Shown in pieces: positions 33,120 through 42,810 of a stretch of 64,000 bases of DNA (its first letter is position 1; each line of letters opens with the position of its first letter). The stretch is taken from NCBI GenBank assembly GCA_950106755.1, contig OX467090.1, forward strand, positions 1,178,001 to 1,242,000, read 5' to 3'. The translations under genes were made by a program, and so were the position numbers. This DNA comes from Climacium dendroides. Lineage: Eukaryota > Streptophyta > Bryopsida > Hypnales > Climaciaceae. The notes beneath the pieces are model-generated. The model made no database searches and was not told where the DNA came from. It saw only the letters and a list, made by a program, of their open reading frames with translations.

Positions 33120-34187
33120 CCTTGTAATGAATCACAGGCACTCGCGGGTGTGGATCTTGTTGCCCGTCCTATCGTGGAGGATATTGAATCAGACACGGAA
33201 TTTGACAAGATGATGGAGGACAAGGCAAAGAGGACTGAAAATGTTGGGGATGTCGGCCGAGTAAGGGCGGAAGAGAATGTTGGGGCGGATGATGAACTCA
33301 TAGTTGATGCCCATGTTTCCAACTTGCCCACCTTCATTGACCTGGGCAGTGATGATGATGTTGCGGATCATCCTCGAGAATCTGATGACGATGAAGAAAA
33401 CGATGATGGCGCTCCCAAACAGAAGGAAATGAAGCCACTGCTCTTGCCCACGGGTTCCATCATCAAGGTGGAGAAGGACTATTGGAGGCTAGAAGAGGAG
33501 AAGAGGACCAGAAGAATTGAATGAATAGCAGCAAGGGCAGCAAAAGACAAAGAGTTGGCCGATGCGAATGCAAAAATAATGGAGTTGTAGATAAAGTCTC
33601 AAGCCCAAATCTCGGATCTATCGTCCCAATTTGAGCAACTCAAGCAACTCCTGTCATCCCAGTCTAGTCAACAACCTGGAAATCCCTTGGTTGTATCCCA
33701 GGCTGGGCCTTCACATCCTCTACTACCTATCTCTACATCACCAATCGTGCAGGAACTGGTTGATGGGCTCCCTCATCCTCGTATCGATGATAATGAAGGT
33801 GGTCGGGCAGTGACACCGGAAGATGTCGTTGTTTGCACACCAACTTCTCAAGTGCCAAGGATATCTTCGCCAATACCTTCAACATTTGAAGTTGTTGTTC
33901 CGGAGCCACAGATTGCCCTACAAGATGTAGGACATCATCCTCATGTCGACGATGCTGATCGTGTTGCAGAGGTCCCGGCGTCTCCGATTGAAATGACCTC
34001 CGTCCCTGAGTCGGCGAAGGCTGTTGTGGAACGCCATTCTCCCTCCTTTGATGAAGAGGAGGAGAAGGTGGACTACGGCGAGGGCAAAGAAGATCTTCAC
34101 GATACTCCTCCGGACGAAGAGAAAGGTCCTTCATCTAAGCCCGTTGAGGGGGAAGACGATTCCACCCAAGCGGGTGGATCTTCGCAG
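33120..34187 (+). other. Acidic linker and coiled coil of exon 3
   Basis: Rich in Asp, Glu, Ser and Pro. The stretch LEEEKRTRRIE...AARAAKDKELADANAKIMEL (33490-33590) is a heptad-like coiled coil interrupted by stops at 33522 and 33588. The peptide pattern HPR/HPH-x-x-D-D recurs (DHPRESDDD, PHPRIDDN, HHPHVDDAD) because palindrome copies sit in the coding sequence at 33366-33390, 33773-33796 and 33934-33959. Confidence 0.55.
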
Positions 34188-34707
34188 GTAAACTCCTCAA
34201 ATCCAGAGTATTAATTTTAGGTGGAGAGTGTGATAGTCGTTTGATATTGTGTGGATGTTTGGAATGCGGTGCGCATGAACTGCTGACTCTTATTCGAATT
34301 CATGATGCTTGACAGGATGGCGTGCCTATCCTTGAATGAATTGCGCGGACGGATCCTGTGTCCGTGGTCGACATGCGTGTAGAATAGTATAGCGTAGGCC
34401 TCAATGCGCAATCTTGACGATCCATACTTAAACGAAATTTTGACATGTATTTTATAATCTACCTTAAATAAAGTATAAGCGTTTCAATAGATTCTGTACA
34501 ATGACATCTAATTGATCCGATTTGTGCATGTGTTCATGCTCAGCTCAATACACATAGAAATGTGCAACGTCCGGTACCAATGAAAGCACTCCCTCGCGGA
34601 AGTCCCCAGTCAATTAGTGGAATGAAATGCATCTGTCCGCTTACTGGCTCTCCCACTTCTGCATTTATTCAGGTAACTCCAATTCTCATTTGTTTTGCTT
34701 TGATCAG

Positions 34708-35499
34708 GTAGCATCGGAGGGGCGAAGAGAGGTCTTGCGAACGAGCTTGCGTCCTTTGATGCCTCCGCCGCGGAGAAAATGGTTGAATATTGTCTTAGAC
34801 CTGAACGGCATGCTTTGCTAGAGCATGCCGAGGGCGTTTGCTGATAAATTGAAGTCTTATAGGCTTGAAGACAACGTTCTTAGCCATCGGTACCCGACTG
34901 TCATCGGATCGAAAGCAGTATTCGCTAGACAGAATGTCAGGGAATTCTTGCGGCAGGTGTCGGAAATTGCGCATAGGGTCATTGTGTGGTCCACCATGAT
35001 GAAGCATAATGCAGAATCAATTGCTGGGCACCTGTTCAGCAATTGCAGGGCCCCCTTCGATATACTAGGCCAGGAGTAGTGTTCGAAGGTAGAAGTCACT
35101 CTTGGAAAGTTCTTCCATCGCAGAAACAAAGTGTTCTACTTGAAGATTATTGAGGATGGCCTGTTTTCCATTCATAGTCAGGACCCGTTTTTTAACGATC
35201 GGAACACCCTTCTCATTGATGATTCTCCTGAAAAGAGTATTTGCAATGATAATGGGAATGCCTTGTTCCTCGAGACTTGGAGTCATTCCAAGCGGAGGGA
35301 CGACGTGCTCATAGGCGAGCTGCTCCCTTGGCTCCGGAGGTTGCATTCCAACTGTCCGGACGACGGGATGCAACAATACGTCAATGAGAATCGGATCGGG
35401 TTAGACCCGCCTGGTCCCGATGACCATGCCCTCCAAGATATCATTGAGGCCATGAAAGAGTCCGCGAAGGTCATGAATTGCTCATACGAGCTTTCCGGA
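34708..35499 (+). other. FCP1/NIF-type HAD phosphatase domain (exon 4)
   Basis: LNIVLDLNGMLC carries motif I (nucleophile Asp encoded at 34798-34800; the usual second Asp is Asn, as in many plant FCP1-like proteins). VIVWSTMM (34978-35001) is motif II and LLIDDSPEK (35209-35235) is the acidic motif IV. This order and spacing fit FCP1/NLI-interacting-factor-like phosphatases. Stops at 34819 and 35077 break it. In frame it follows exon 3 through a 520-bp phase-0 intron, but it could also be a separate gene; nothing else in the region provides a start codon. Confidence 0.7.
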
Positions 35500-35590
35500 G
35501 TAGGTCTACGTGTAGAGACGCGTCGCCGTAGAGTTTACACTTCGACTTAGAGTTTACACTTCCGTGTGATTGAGCATGCAGGGGTCCATG

Positions 35591-35740
35591 CACTACTAGA
35601 AAATTTTGTATTTCTGTTGTTTTGGTCGCGTTGATCCGGTCAAAATCTAACAGAAATCTGTTGGTTTCAACAGATTTCTGTCAGATTTTGACCGGATCAA
35701 CGCGACCAAAACAACAGAAATACAAAATTTTCTAGTAGTG
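35591..35740 (+). mobile_element. CACTA-type foldback MITE 1
   Basis: A 150-bp element that is almost wholly an inverted repeat (CACTACTAGAAAATTTTG...). It is flanked by ATG on both sides (35588-35590 and 35741-35743), the 3-bp target duplication typical of the CACTA superfamily. It lies in intron 4 of the giant gene. Confidence 0.9.
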
Positions 35741-35915
35741 ATGCATTTTGTACTATGTATTTGAAGTGAATGACCATTCGTTGTAATTAATATATGAAGC
35801 TCTTTTTTTATCAATCATCTTCTGGCTCAATGTTTAAGAATTTGTTTGCCCTCGAAGTACTACTTGATCGATGCAAATGGCAGGAATTGAGCTTATTAAT
35901 AATTATTTAGTGCAG

Positions 35916-37001
35916 GTCGAAGGTGTTCGCTTTTTGGGATCACTTGTGAAGCAAAAAATCACGAGGAGCCTCCTCTCTGGGTCGGAAAAGGCACGATCGA
36001 GTGACTCTAAATCCGATGGTGGAAGTTGTGAAACTGCTCCCTTCTCTAAGCCCTACATGTTGCGCTCTGCCGCGGACGCCGTGTCGGCTGCCATCGACTA
36101 TTCAAAGGGGGATATTGAGGACGGCGTTGTGGACAGCCCCCCGAGTCGTGGACCCGGAAGGACTCCTATCTGTTCTCCGTCACCGTTGAAGCGCACGTCC
36201 TCGAGCCACGGACGATCCGCATCACCAACTTCGTACATGGGCACTCCCACAAGTCGGAAACTAAAGCTCCCGGTCGACAACGTTGTGAGATCACTACTAG
36301 AAAATTTCGTTTTTCTGTTGTTTCGGTCGCGTTGATCCGGTCAAAATCTGATAGAAATCTGTTGGTTTCAACATATTTCTGTCAGATTTTGACCGGATCA
36401 ACGCGACTGAAACAACAGAAAAACGAAATTTTCTAGTAGTGGATATCCTCGGCTCAAGGATGACGTTCAAACTTCGACTCGGTTGGCTTCTATCCCCATT
36501 GTTGGAGTGGAATCAGAACTACTTCTAAAGGAAGAAGACGAGATTTTACTTCACGGGAAGGTTGTTTCATTCTGTAAAACATCGTTTGATGGTAATTCAT
36601 CATCTCGTTTGAAGTCTCGCGGAGCGAGTCGAACGCCGTCATCGGATAGTCTTTTTCGACAAAGAATTGTTAGAGAGCAAAGGCTAAGTATGGGCTCAAA
36701 ATCTACCAAGGCTGTAGTTGTAGACCTAAACCCTAAACCGATTCTACCAAGGCCGCCCCTCAAAGGTCCAAAATCTCATTCTGCTTTGGAGGTTCCCGAA
36801 AACATGAGGAGGCCAAAGCGGAAAGCTAGGGCTACGCAGAGTTTGAATGATTGGGATACTTCTGATAGTCGAGGTCGGCCGCATTATCCTTCGAGGCGTG
36901 ACGATATCCTACGACGGCTTGCAAAAGTGCAAGCAATGGAAGCAGCAAAGATTGAAAGTTCGGAGACCAAAGAAAAAAAGTGGGAGAAAATGTGCAAATA
37001 A
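35916..37001 (+). other. Basic Ser-rich C-terminal exon of the giant gene, split by a MITE
   Basis: From an acceptor TTTAGTGCAG the frame is open to 36291, continues after MITE 2 and stops at 36999-37001. The MITE plus its 3-bp duplication is 153 bp, so the frame is kept, but the MITE adds a stop. The protein is Ser/Pro-rich (SPPSRGPGRTP, SPSPLKRTSSS), then basic (RRPKRKARATQ), ending in a Lys/Glu-rich helix. No catalytic motif is seen; a nucleic-acid-binding tail is plausible. The remainder to the terminal repeat at 37519 is empty. Confidence 0.55.
36292..36441 (+). mobile_element. CACTA-type foldback MITE 2, inserted in an exon
   Basis: A 150-bp near relative of MITE 1, with ends CACTACTAG and CTAGTAGTG and GAT target duplications at 36289-36291 and 36442-36444. 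It sits inside the last exon of the giant gene: the translation before it (KLPVDNVVR) continues after it (YPRLKDDVQTSTRL) in the same frame. The insertion is therefore younger than the gene. Confidence 0.9.
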
Positions 37002-37518
37002 CAAAGACAAGTTTTAGAATCCATCAATTTTATAGTCTCTTTTACCATGAGTAGAATGATTGTCAAATTGTAAGTACTCAGAGAAATTGAGTATGTACGG
37101 GCATATTGTAGTTACTATAAATAGCATAGCAAATATACAAAAACTAGAACACAGAGGAAGTGCTATGACATGTAACTATGAAGCACTTTATTGTTTTCAC
37201 ATGGATTTGGGAAAATCAAAAATAAACTCAATGATTCGTTTGTTTTCACTGTAAATGATCTATTCTATTGCAAATGACACGGTTCCTCCAAGCTTCTTAA
37301 TTGATCGTGAACTCATTCGCTTGATTAATTTCCTTGAAAGCACCTTTTGAACCATCGCATTATTAAATTGATTGTCATCATATAAAATCACCTCTTCTAT
37401 CTCTTTAGATGCAACTTCTTGTTGATGTTGACAAAACAATTCTATTTATCATTGAGTTCAACAACTCTTTGTGAAATGGGGCTTTGGTTTTCAATTTTTG
37501 AAGTCTCAAAATGACCAT
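37002..37518. other. Right subterminal region of the 19.3 kb element
   Basis: AT-rich non-coding DNA between the last exon and the right terminal repeat. No gene or array seen. Confidence 0.5.
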
Positions 37519-37546
37519 TTTGTCTCATTTTAACGAATAAGGCCTT
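37519..37546 (-). repeat. Right terminal inverted repeat of the 19.3 kb element
   Basis: Exact reverse complement of 18202-18229, ending ...CGAATAAGGCCTT, followed by TTAT (37547-37550), which matches the TTAT before the left repeat. Confidence 0.85.
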
Positions 37547-37550
37547 TTAT

Positions 37551-37860
37551 TGTGGTGTTTGTTTTGTTTGTCTAGTAAGAATATAGAGTGTGAAGGTCAA
37601 GAGTGGTGGAGTCCCTACCTCTCGAAAGATTAAAAGAAGACCCCCTGAGGGTAAAACAGGGTTATATAAACCAGTCACTTGGAGAGTGGAAACCGGAATC
37701 CGGAAGAAGATAGATTCAGGTTAGTTACCGGATAGACATTGTATCTAGAAAAGAGCGATAAATTGTACGGATTACCTAGATGTTTAAAAAAAAAAAGATA
37801 ATCCGGATAACTATAACTTGCAACAACATCTGGGATTCTTGGAACAATAATTCATGTCAT
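37551..37860 (+). mobile_element. 3' part of gag-like retroelement copy 2
   Basis: It resumes the element cut at 18201. GGTGTTTGTTTTGTTTG, the GTGGTGGAGTC block and CCCTGAGGGTAAAACAGGG correspond in order to sequence in the reverse complement of 62.94-63.14 kb. TCCGG-rich sequence follows. The 3' border near 37860 is approximate. Confidence 0.65.
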
Positions 37861-38905
37861 CTTACAACTTTTTGATGTTGTAAAGGTACTTATGTGTAAA
37901 CTACATGTACAACACTACATATTTACAACTAGATTCAAGGTGCATAGGCTCACTTCTCTTTGCTCACACACTAGCATTGTTGTTTCTAAATAATGCACAT
38001 ATACAAAATAAATTTGAAATACTAGACAAGAGAAGAAAGGTTCTAGCAAAACTTATAAAACCTACTAAAACCTACTAAAATATTGAGTAAATTAGGGCAA
38101 AATAACATAGTGTACATTAAAGAGAAATTGAGATGGAGAATAAAATTAAGATAGAAATGATGTTGACAATCTATTGACAAAATTGTGATAAAACACCAAG
38201 ATAATTATCACAAAAACGTGTTATAACATCAAACCACAAGTGACAACACTACTAGAAATTTCAGCAATTTCAGTCAATTCGGTCGCGTTGATTTGGTCAT
38301 TTTTGACAAAAATTTGCTGAAATCAACGGAAATCTAATAGTGCAAAACGTAGTGTGTAGTTAATCACTAGCAATGAAAGCGGATAATGACATGAGAACAA
38401 AGATGTATCAAGTGTCAACAAAGGTGACAAGACTATGATGAAACATTGTGCCAAGAACGACATAATTGCGTCATTTGAAACATTGAAACAAAGAACAAGA
38501 AGGAAGTGGAAAGTGAGAAAAAGAAACTTTAGAAATCTATCACCAAAAACTTCAAGCCCTACTTAATCATCAAATAAGAATCTACAACACTTTATTGAAA
38601 TATCAAAAAATAATAGTAGGTAAATTCATGTCAAAATCAACAAAGAATTTGATAAAGTTTTGTTACTTTGGAGTGTTGCTTTTGATGGCTTATCTCAAGC
38701 AATAAGTGAGACAATTATATTGATATATGCTACATTAGCTTGACTTCTTTAGTAGGTATCTCAATTTACAAAGTTCTACTTGAACTTTGACTTGGCAATG
38801 CAAAATGTCTCTTGTGGAAGATTTATAATGAATATAATTGATTTTTTTAATTGTATAATAATAATAATTGTAGAAAATGATTGTAGTATGATGTAGAATT
38901 TTAAT
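37861..38905. other. AT-rich spacer
   Basis: No gene. Contains MITE 3 at 38247-38342. Confidence 0.45.
38247..38342 (+). mobile_element. CACTA-type MITE 3, shortened
   Basis: A 96-bp element starting CACTACTAGAAATTTC and ending CTAATAGTG, flanked by CAA on both sides (38244-38246 and 38343-38345). It shares the inner GGTCGCGTTGAT block with MITEs 1 and 2 but has a diverged right end. Confidence 0.75.
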
Positions 38906-40091
38906 CACTATAAGAAAACTGCGTCTGCCTGGACATCCAACCAAAAACGACGTATGTCTACAAAAATACGACACGTCGCAGAAGACGTTGGGGTGTTAGG
39001 CCAAAAAAGTGAAGATTTTGCTCTGATGTCTTTGATAGCATTGCTAGATTTCAGTCACAGTATACTGATGCTACGAAAAACAATGATGCAATGTAGGACA
39101 TCTAGGTGGACACCAGATGTTTCCAAGGATGTCCACAATAACATGTTCAGCTACGTCACCATCTTTGGTCAAACTTAGCTCAGAAGTTGATTTAGAATTT
39201 TGTGGCGATCAGAGGTAAAGTGACTGCCCAAGGTTTAAAACAGGACAATGGGCAGGTGGTGACTCCTAAAAGCTTATGTGGCATCTGACGTGGCGTGATG
39301 AGGTGGAAATTGTGTAACGTGGCATGATGACGTGGAAATTGTGTGACGTGAACATGGATGATGACATAGCATGCCACGTCAGCATACTTGGCCTATCCAT
39401 GTTCCGATCTTGGATGTCTCTATGGACGTCACAAGTGACGTACTAACGTCCACATTGACATCACTTCTGGCATTAACATTTTGTACTTACTGCGAATGTA
39501 ACTTCAAACCACATGCTATCCACTGTGCGTTTCATTACGTCTGATTGGATGTGTGGGTGTTGTGGAAGCAATTGTAGGCGTCTTCTTTGATGTCAAAATG
39601 ACTATAGATGCATGACATGACTTTATGTCCAAGGTTGAATTTGCACATGATGCACGTCCTTCCTATGTAGTACAAAATGACTTATGTGTTTACTTGGTTT
39701 AGATTCATTTTTGGACTATTGAAGTCTTACATTTTGCGCACGTTCAACAAACTTCATTAGGATAAAATTCCACCCTATTCATATGATGTCACTTGCAGCA
39801 TCAAGCAAGACAGACTTTGCTACAAAATGCACGTTCAAGATGCAACGGGTCTACTTGGAAGATATGAACATGTTGATGGCTTTGTATTTCTCAGATGTCC
39901 TATGTGACGTCAAAATGCTGGCACAGCAAACACATGTCAGTGATGTGAACACCCTATGCTTCCTCCTCAGATGCAATATCATCGCTAACTACGGCAACAT
40001 ACTCTCCACCATTGTCTGTTGGTTGGCACACCAGATCCACGACTTGTTCCAGTGGTTGTAGGCCATCAAAGTCCCTATCATTCACCAACTG

Positions 40092-40330
40092 CACCATATA
40101 AGAAAACTGTGGGTTTTTTTATGTCAAGCCAAAAATGTTGTACGTCCAGGATAACATCATACATCTGAGAAAACATTAGGATGTCATGTCGACGGACGCT
40201 GGAAAAACAAAGATTTTGGTTTGATGTTGTAGAAAGCATTGCTAAATTTCAGTTACAGCATATTGGTGCTATGAAAAACAATGATGCAATCTAAGACATT
40301 GTTGTGGACATCAGATGTTTTCAAAAATGT
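40092..40330 (+). repeat. Internal duplicate of the CACTA left end
   Basis: CACCATATAAGAAAACTGTG and the next 230 bp align with 38906-39125 (shared AAGATTTTG, GCATTGCTA, AAAAACAATGATGCAAT). Either a nested solo end or a tandem rearrangement. Confidence 0.65.
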
Positions 40331-41379
40331 TTAGAAAAATTTTCAAAATGTTATAAGCTATATAGATTTAATTTATATAACAATTTTATATAAATTAGAT
40401 GAATGGATTTGTTATGAAAAAAGTTTTACAAAATCATATCAATATTATATTATATAAAAATATTTATTTTTAACTTAAGATTTAAATTCTAAATTTTATT
40501 AGTTTAAAATCATAAATTTTGCATCAAATTTTAATAATTTTTATTGCTATTTCAACTTCTTAATTTATTATTTTCAAATCATTCATATCTAATGTGGGGT
40601 GATTTTCTAGTGTTCTTGGACTTTGAGATATTTGACATCTTAACCCTTAAAGGACCAAGGCCTTTTTTTTACCAGAAAACATTGAATTTTGCCATTTTTG
40701 TAGCAAAGAGTAAAAGAAATTTTAATTTTTTTTCACATCTAACTATAGGATCTTACACCTAACAAGTAGAAAAAATTGTAGAAAAAATTTCAGAATTTTT
40801 GACCGCATAGATTGCCTAAAAAACAAAAATGTCCATAACTTTCTCATAACAAATCCAAATGAAATGAATCAGAGCTTTCCAGATAAACAAAAATATAATC
40901 TACAATTGAAATTCCATGTTGGATGTATTGTTGTGTCATACTATATTGAAGTTGATGTTGCAAACAACCTAGATTTAATAAATGTGACTTTATCAATTAA
41001 ATGTTCAAGGAGACATCCCCATATATGTTGAAAATAACATGCAAATGTTCATTATGACATCATAAACAACAAAAAAGATTTGCAGAAAATTTAGAAATTG
41101 TTGAAGCAAATGTTTAAAACAACATTGATGTGAATGTCTAATTTCATACTACATATGTTCTTTATAATGACGTCGAAAAAAACATAACTAAGACATGTAA
41201 ATGTTTTTCAAAACATCATTTCAAACATCATTGTATTTATGTTGTTGCTCATATTTTAGTTTTATATATCCCATATTGTTTGTCATGCCTCCTATACCCC
41301 ACTAGTATAAAAGGCTTGTCTTTTCATTAGTTAATAAGTAGATTTTTGAGCCAATCAATATACTTGATAAATATAGTGT

Positions 41380-41640
41380 ATGGCATATTGTATGGTGTAT
41401 TTTGTATGGCATGTTGTATATATTTTGTATTTTATATGGTGTATTTTGTGTGGCATGTTGTATATATATTGTATTTTGTTTGGTATATTTTGTATGGCAT
41501 GTTGTATATATTTTGTATGGTGTATTTTGTATAGCATATTATATATATTATATTTTGTATGGCATATTTTATATGTTATATTGCATATGATATACCATAT
41601 ATTGCATATTTTATATTATGTACAACATATTACTACATTG
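41380..41640. repeat. TTTTGTATGGCATGTTGTATAT minisatellite
   Basis: An irregular repeat of 35-45 bp combining GGTGTATTTTGTATGGCATG and TTGTATATATTTTG. It opens reading frames of 60-147 codons on both strands that are pure repeat and not genes. Confidence 0.7.
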
Positions 41641-42367
41641 ACAACATTAGAACGTCCAATACAATGCATACATGCGTTCCAAGAGATGTCCCAAAAAATA
41701 AGTGTGTTCATAAATGCATCTCCTTCTACGAAGATCAAACAAGTGGACATCGTCACTGACATCCTACAATGCAAGAAACCATTTACTACCCCAGCATGTA
41801 CTTGTGCTGACTTGTGCAAGTAGACATCTCCTATGACAAAGTATGCTTTAAAAAGCACGCATGTGCAAACTCCACACGCTCAGATGAACATTTCAATCAG
41901 CATACAACTGTTCACCTGACGTCATTTAAGACACCTGGACGTCCATAGCGATGTCTCAGAAGACATCCTAAAATGCTAGACAGACCAAGCAAGTGGCCCA
42001 AAAAAATGCCACGTCAGCATCTGCGGATGCCACGTCAGCCAATTCCGTAAGCACCGACGTGGCATGCCACTTCAATTACACGTCAGATGCCACATCATAA
42101 ACGGGCAATAGATGAAAAAAATGACACTCTGGCTTTCCCGCGCCTAGGTGGCAGCCACATGTCAACTCCTGAAGTTACCTGTTGATTGATGTTTTTATAG
42201 ACATCATGATGCTGGGCCTGCAAATCTGATGCAACATACCATGTTTTTGGCATGTCCACAGCAACACGAAGTGATTGGACATCAGTCCAAACATAGAACG
42301 CGTCACGCGCGATGTCCGGGTGTCCAAATTGCGATGTTGTGGCAGACATAGTTTTCTTACAATGAAT

Positions 42368-42810
42368 AGAGAATTGAAACCATATTGTATTCATTTATTC
42401 CAAGAAAATAGAGACACAAGTTGTAAATCTTTGTATGACTTAAAATTGATGATTATGTTTAATTTTGCAAGAGTAAAGTTCATTCATAGTATGCATGAAA
42501 ACCAAATAAATTAGTGTGTTGTATTATTTTAATAGATCCAGTGAAAAGAGTATAAAGATGTATTAGTTTGAAAAAAATAGATATCCAAACTGTAAATATT
42601 TCTATGGCTTAGAATTGATGATGGTATTTTATTTTTGGTAAGTGTTTGGTTCAATCACAACATGCATGAAAACCAAATAAGTTAGTTTGTTGTATTTAAT
42701 AGAATCCATTGAAAGGAATTAAGAGATGTATTTATTTGTTCCAAAAAAAATAGAAACCCAAGTTGTAAATATTTCTAAGATTTAACATTGATGATTATAT
42801 TGCATTATAA
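42368..42810. repeat. Tandem repeat, about 178 bp, starting at the CACTA border
   Basis: Three diverged units near 42390, 42567 and 42744 share AAATAGAxACxCAAGTTGTAAAT, ATTGATGATxAT and CATGCATGAAAACCAAATAA. A related unit recurs at 44275-44480. Non-coding. Confidence 0.65.

Larger units (their letters stand above)
29442..37001 (+). pseudogene. ParB-like / DNA-methylase-like / FCP1-like giant gene, five exons, seven stops
   Basis: Inferred exons: 29442-30854, 31044-32372, 32661-34187, 34708-35499 and 35916-37001. Every junction is GT-AG and every intron is phase 0, so all exons stay in register (about 1,997 residues once the MITE in exon 5 is discounted). Stops lie at 30279, 30630, 31140, 33522, 33588, 34819 and 35077; each is TAG or TGA and each can be a C-to-T or G-to-A change. 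Domain order: unknown N-terminal domain, Ser/Pro-rich linker with a PPSKRRRKS nuclear signal, ParB-like NGQHS motif, DNA-methyltransferase-like C-terminal block, acidic linker, coiled coil, FCP1-type phosphatase, basic Ser-rich tail. Joining of exons 3, 4 and 5 is less certain than that of 1 to 3. Palindromes related to the 5' array occur in introns 1 and 2 and in exons 3 and 5. A transposon-borne DNA-binding/modifying protein is my inference. Confidence 0.65.
18202..37546. mobile_element. 19.3 kb terminal-inverted-repeat element with DUF7869 and ParB/methylase/FCP1 genes
   Basis: The element is bounded by 28-bp perfect inverted repeats (18202-18229 and 37519-37546, beginning AAGGCCTTATTCG) and flanked by TTAT on both sides (18198-18201 and 37547-37550; TTTAT if one terminal T is shared). 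It interrupts a gag-like retroelement whose two halves rejoin cleanly if the insert plus one TTAT is removed. Cargo: DUF7869 copy A (minus), a 191-codon unknown ORF (minus), a five-exon gene of about 2,000 codons (plus), and five repeat arrays, most of them palindromic. No polymerase, capsid, reverse transcriptase or helicase was recognised, so it is not a Maverick or Helitron by content. DUF7869 is the only transposase candidate. Both large genes carry stops, so this copy is probably inactive by itself. Confidence 0.8.
38906..42364. mobile_element. 3.46 kb CACTA-type DNA transposon (non-autonomous)
   Basis: The left end CACTATAAGAAAACTGCGTCT (38906) and right end AGACATAGTTTTCTTACAATG (42364) are inverted copies with a few mismatches. 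AAT flanks both sides (38903-38905 and 42365-42367). The interior is full of subterminal ACGTC/GACGT-type motifs (GTCCA, GACATC, TGACGTGG) near both ends, as is usual for CACTA elements. No transposase frame is visible, so it is a deletion derivative. A second copy of the left end (40092-40330) lies inside, and a TTTTGTATGGCATGTTGTATAT minisatellite occupies 41380-41640. Confidence 0.8.

Noticed and set aside
32684..34134. Minus-strand ORFs opposite exon 3 of the giant gene
   Set aside because: Shadow frames of the acidic and Ser-rich coding strand.
18202..37546. Maverick/Polinton, Helitron or Starship-type element
   Set aside because: No DNA polymerase B, integrase, capsid, Rep-helicase or tyrosine recombinase was seen. 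The terminal repeats are short with a 4-5 bp duplication.
41346..41823. Cys/Tyr/Ile-rich ORFs
   Set aside because: Pure translation of the TTTTGTATGG minisatellite; frames exist on both strands.
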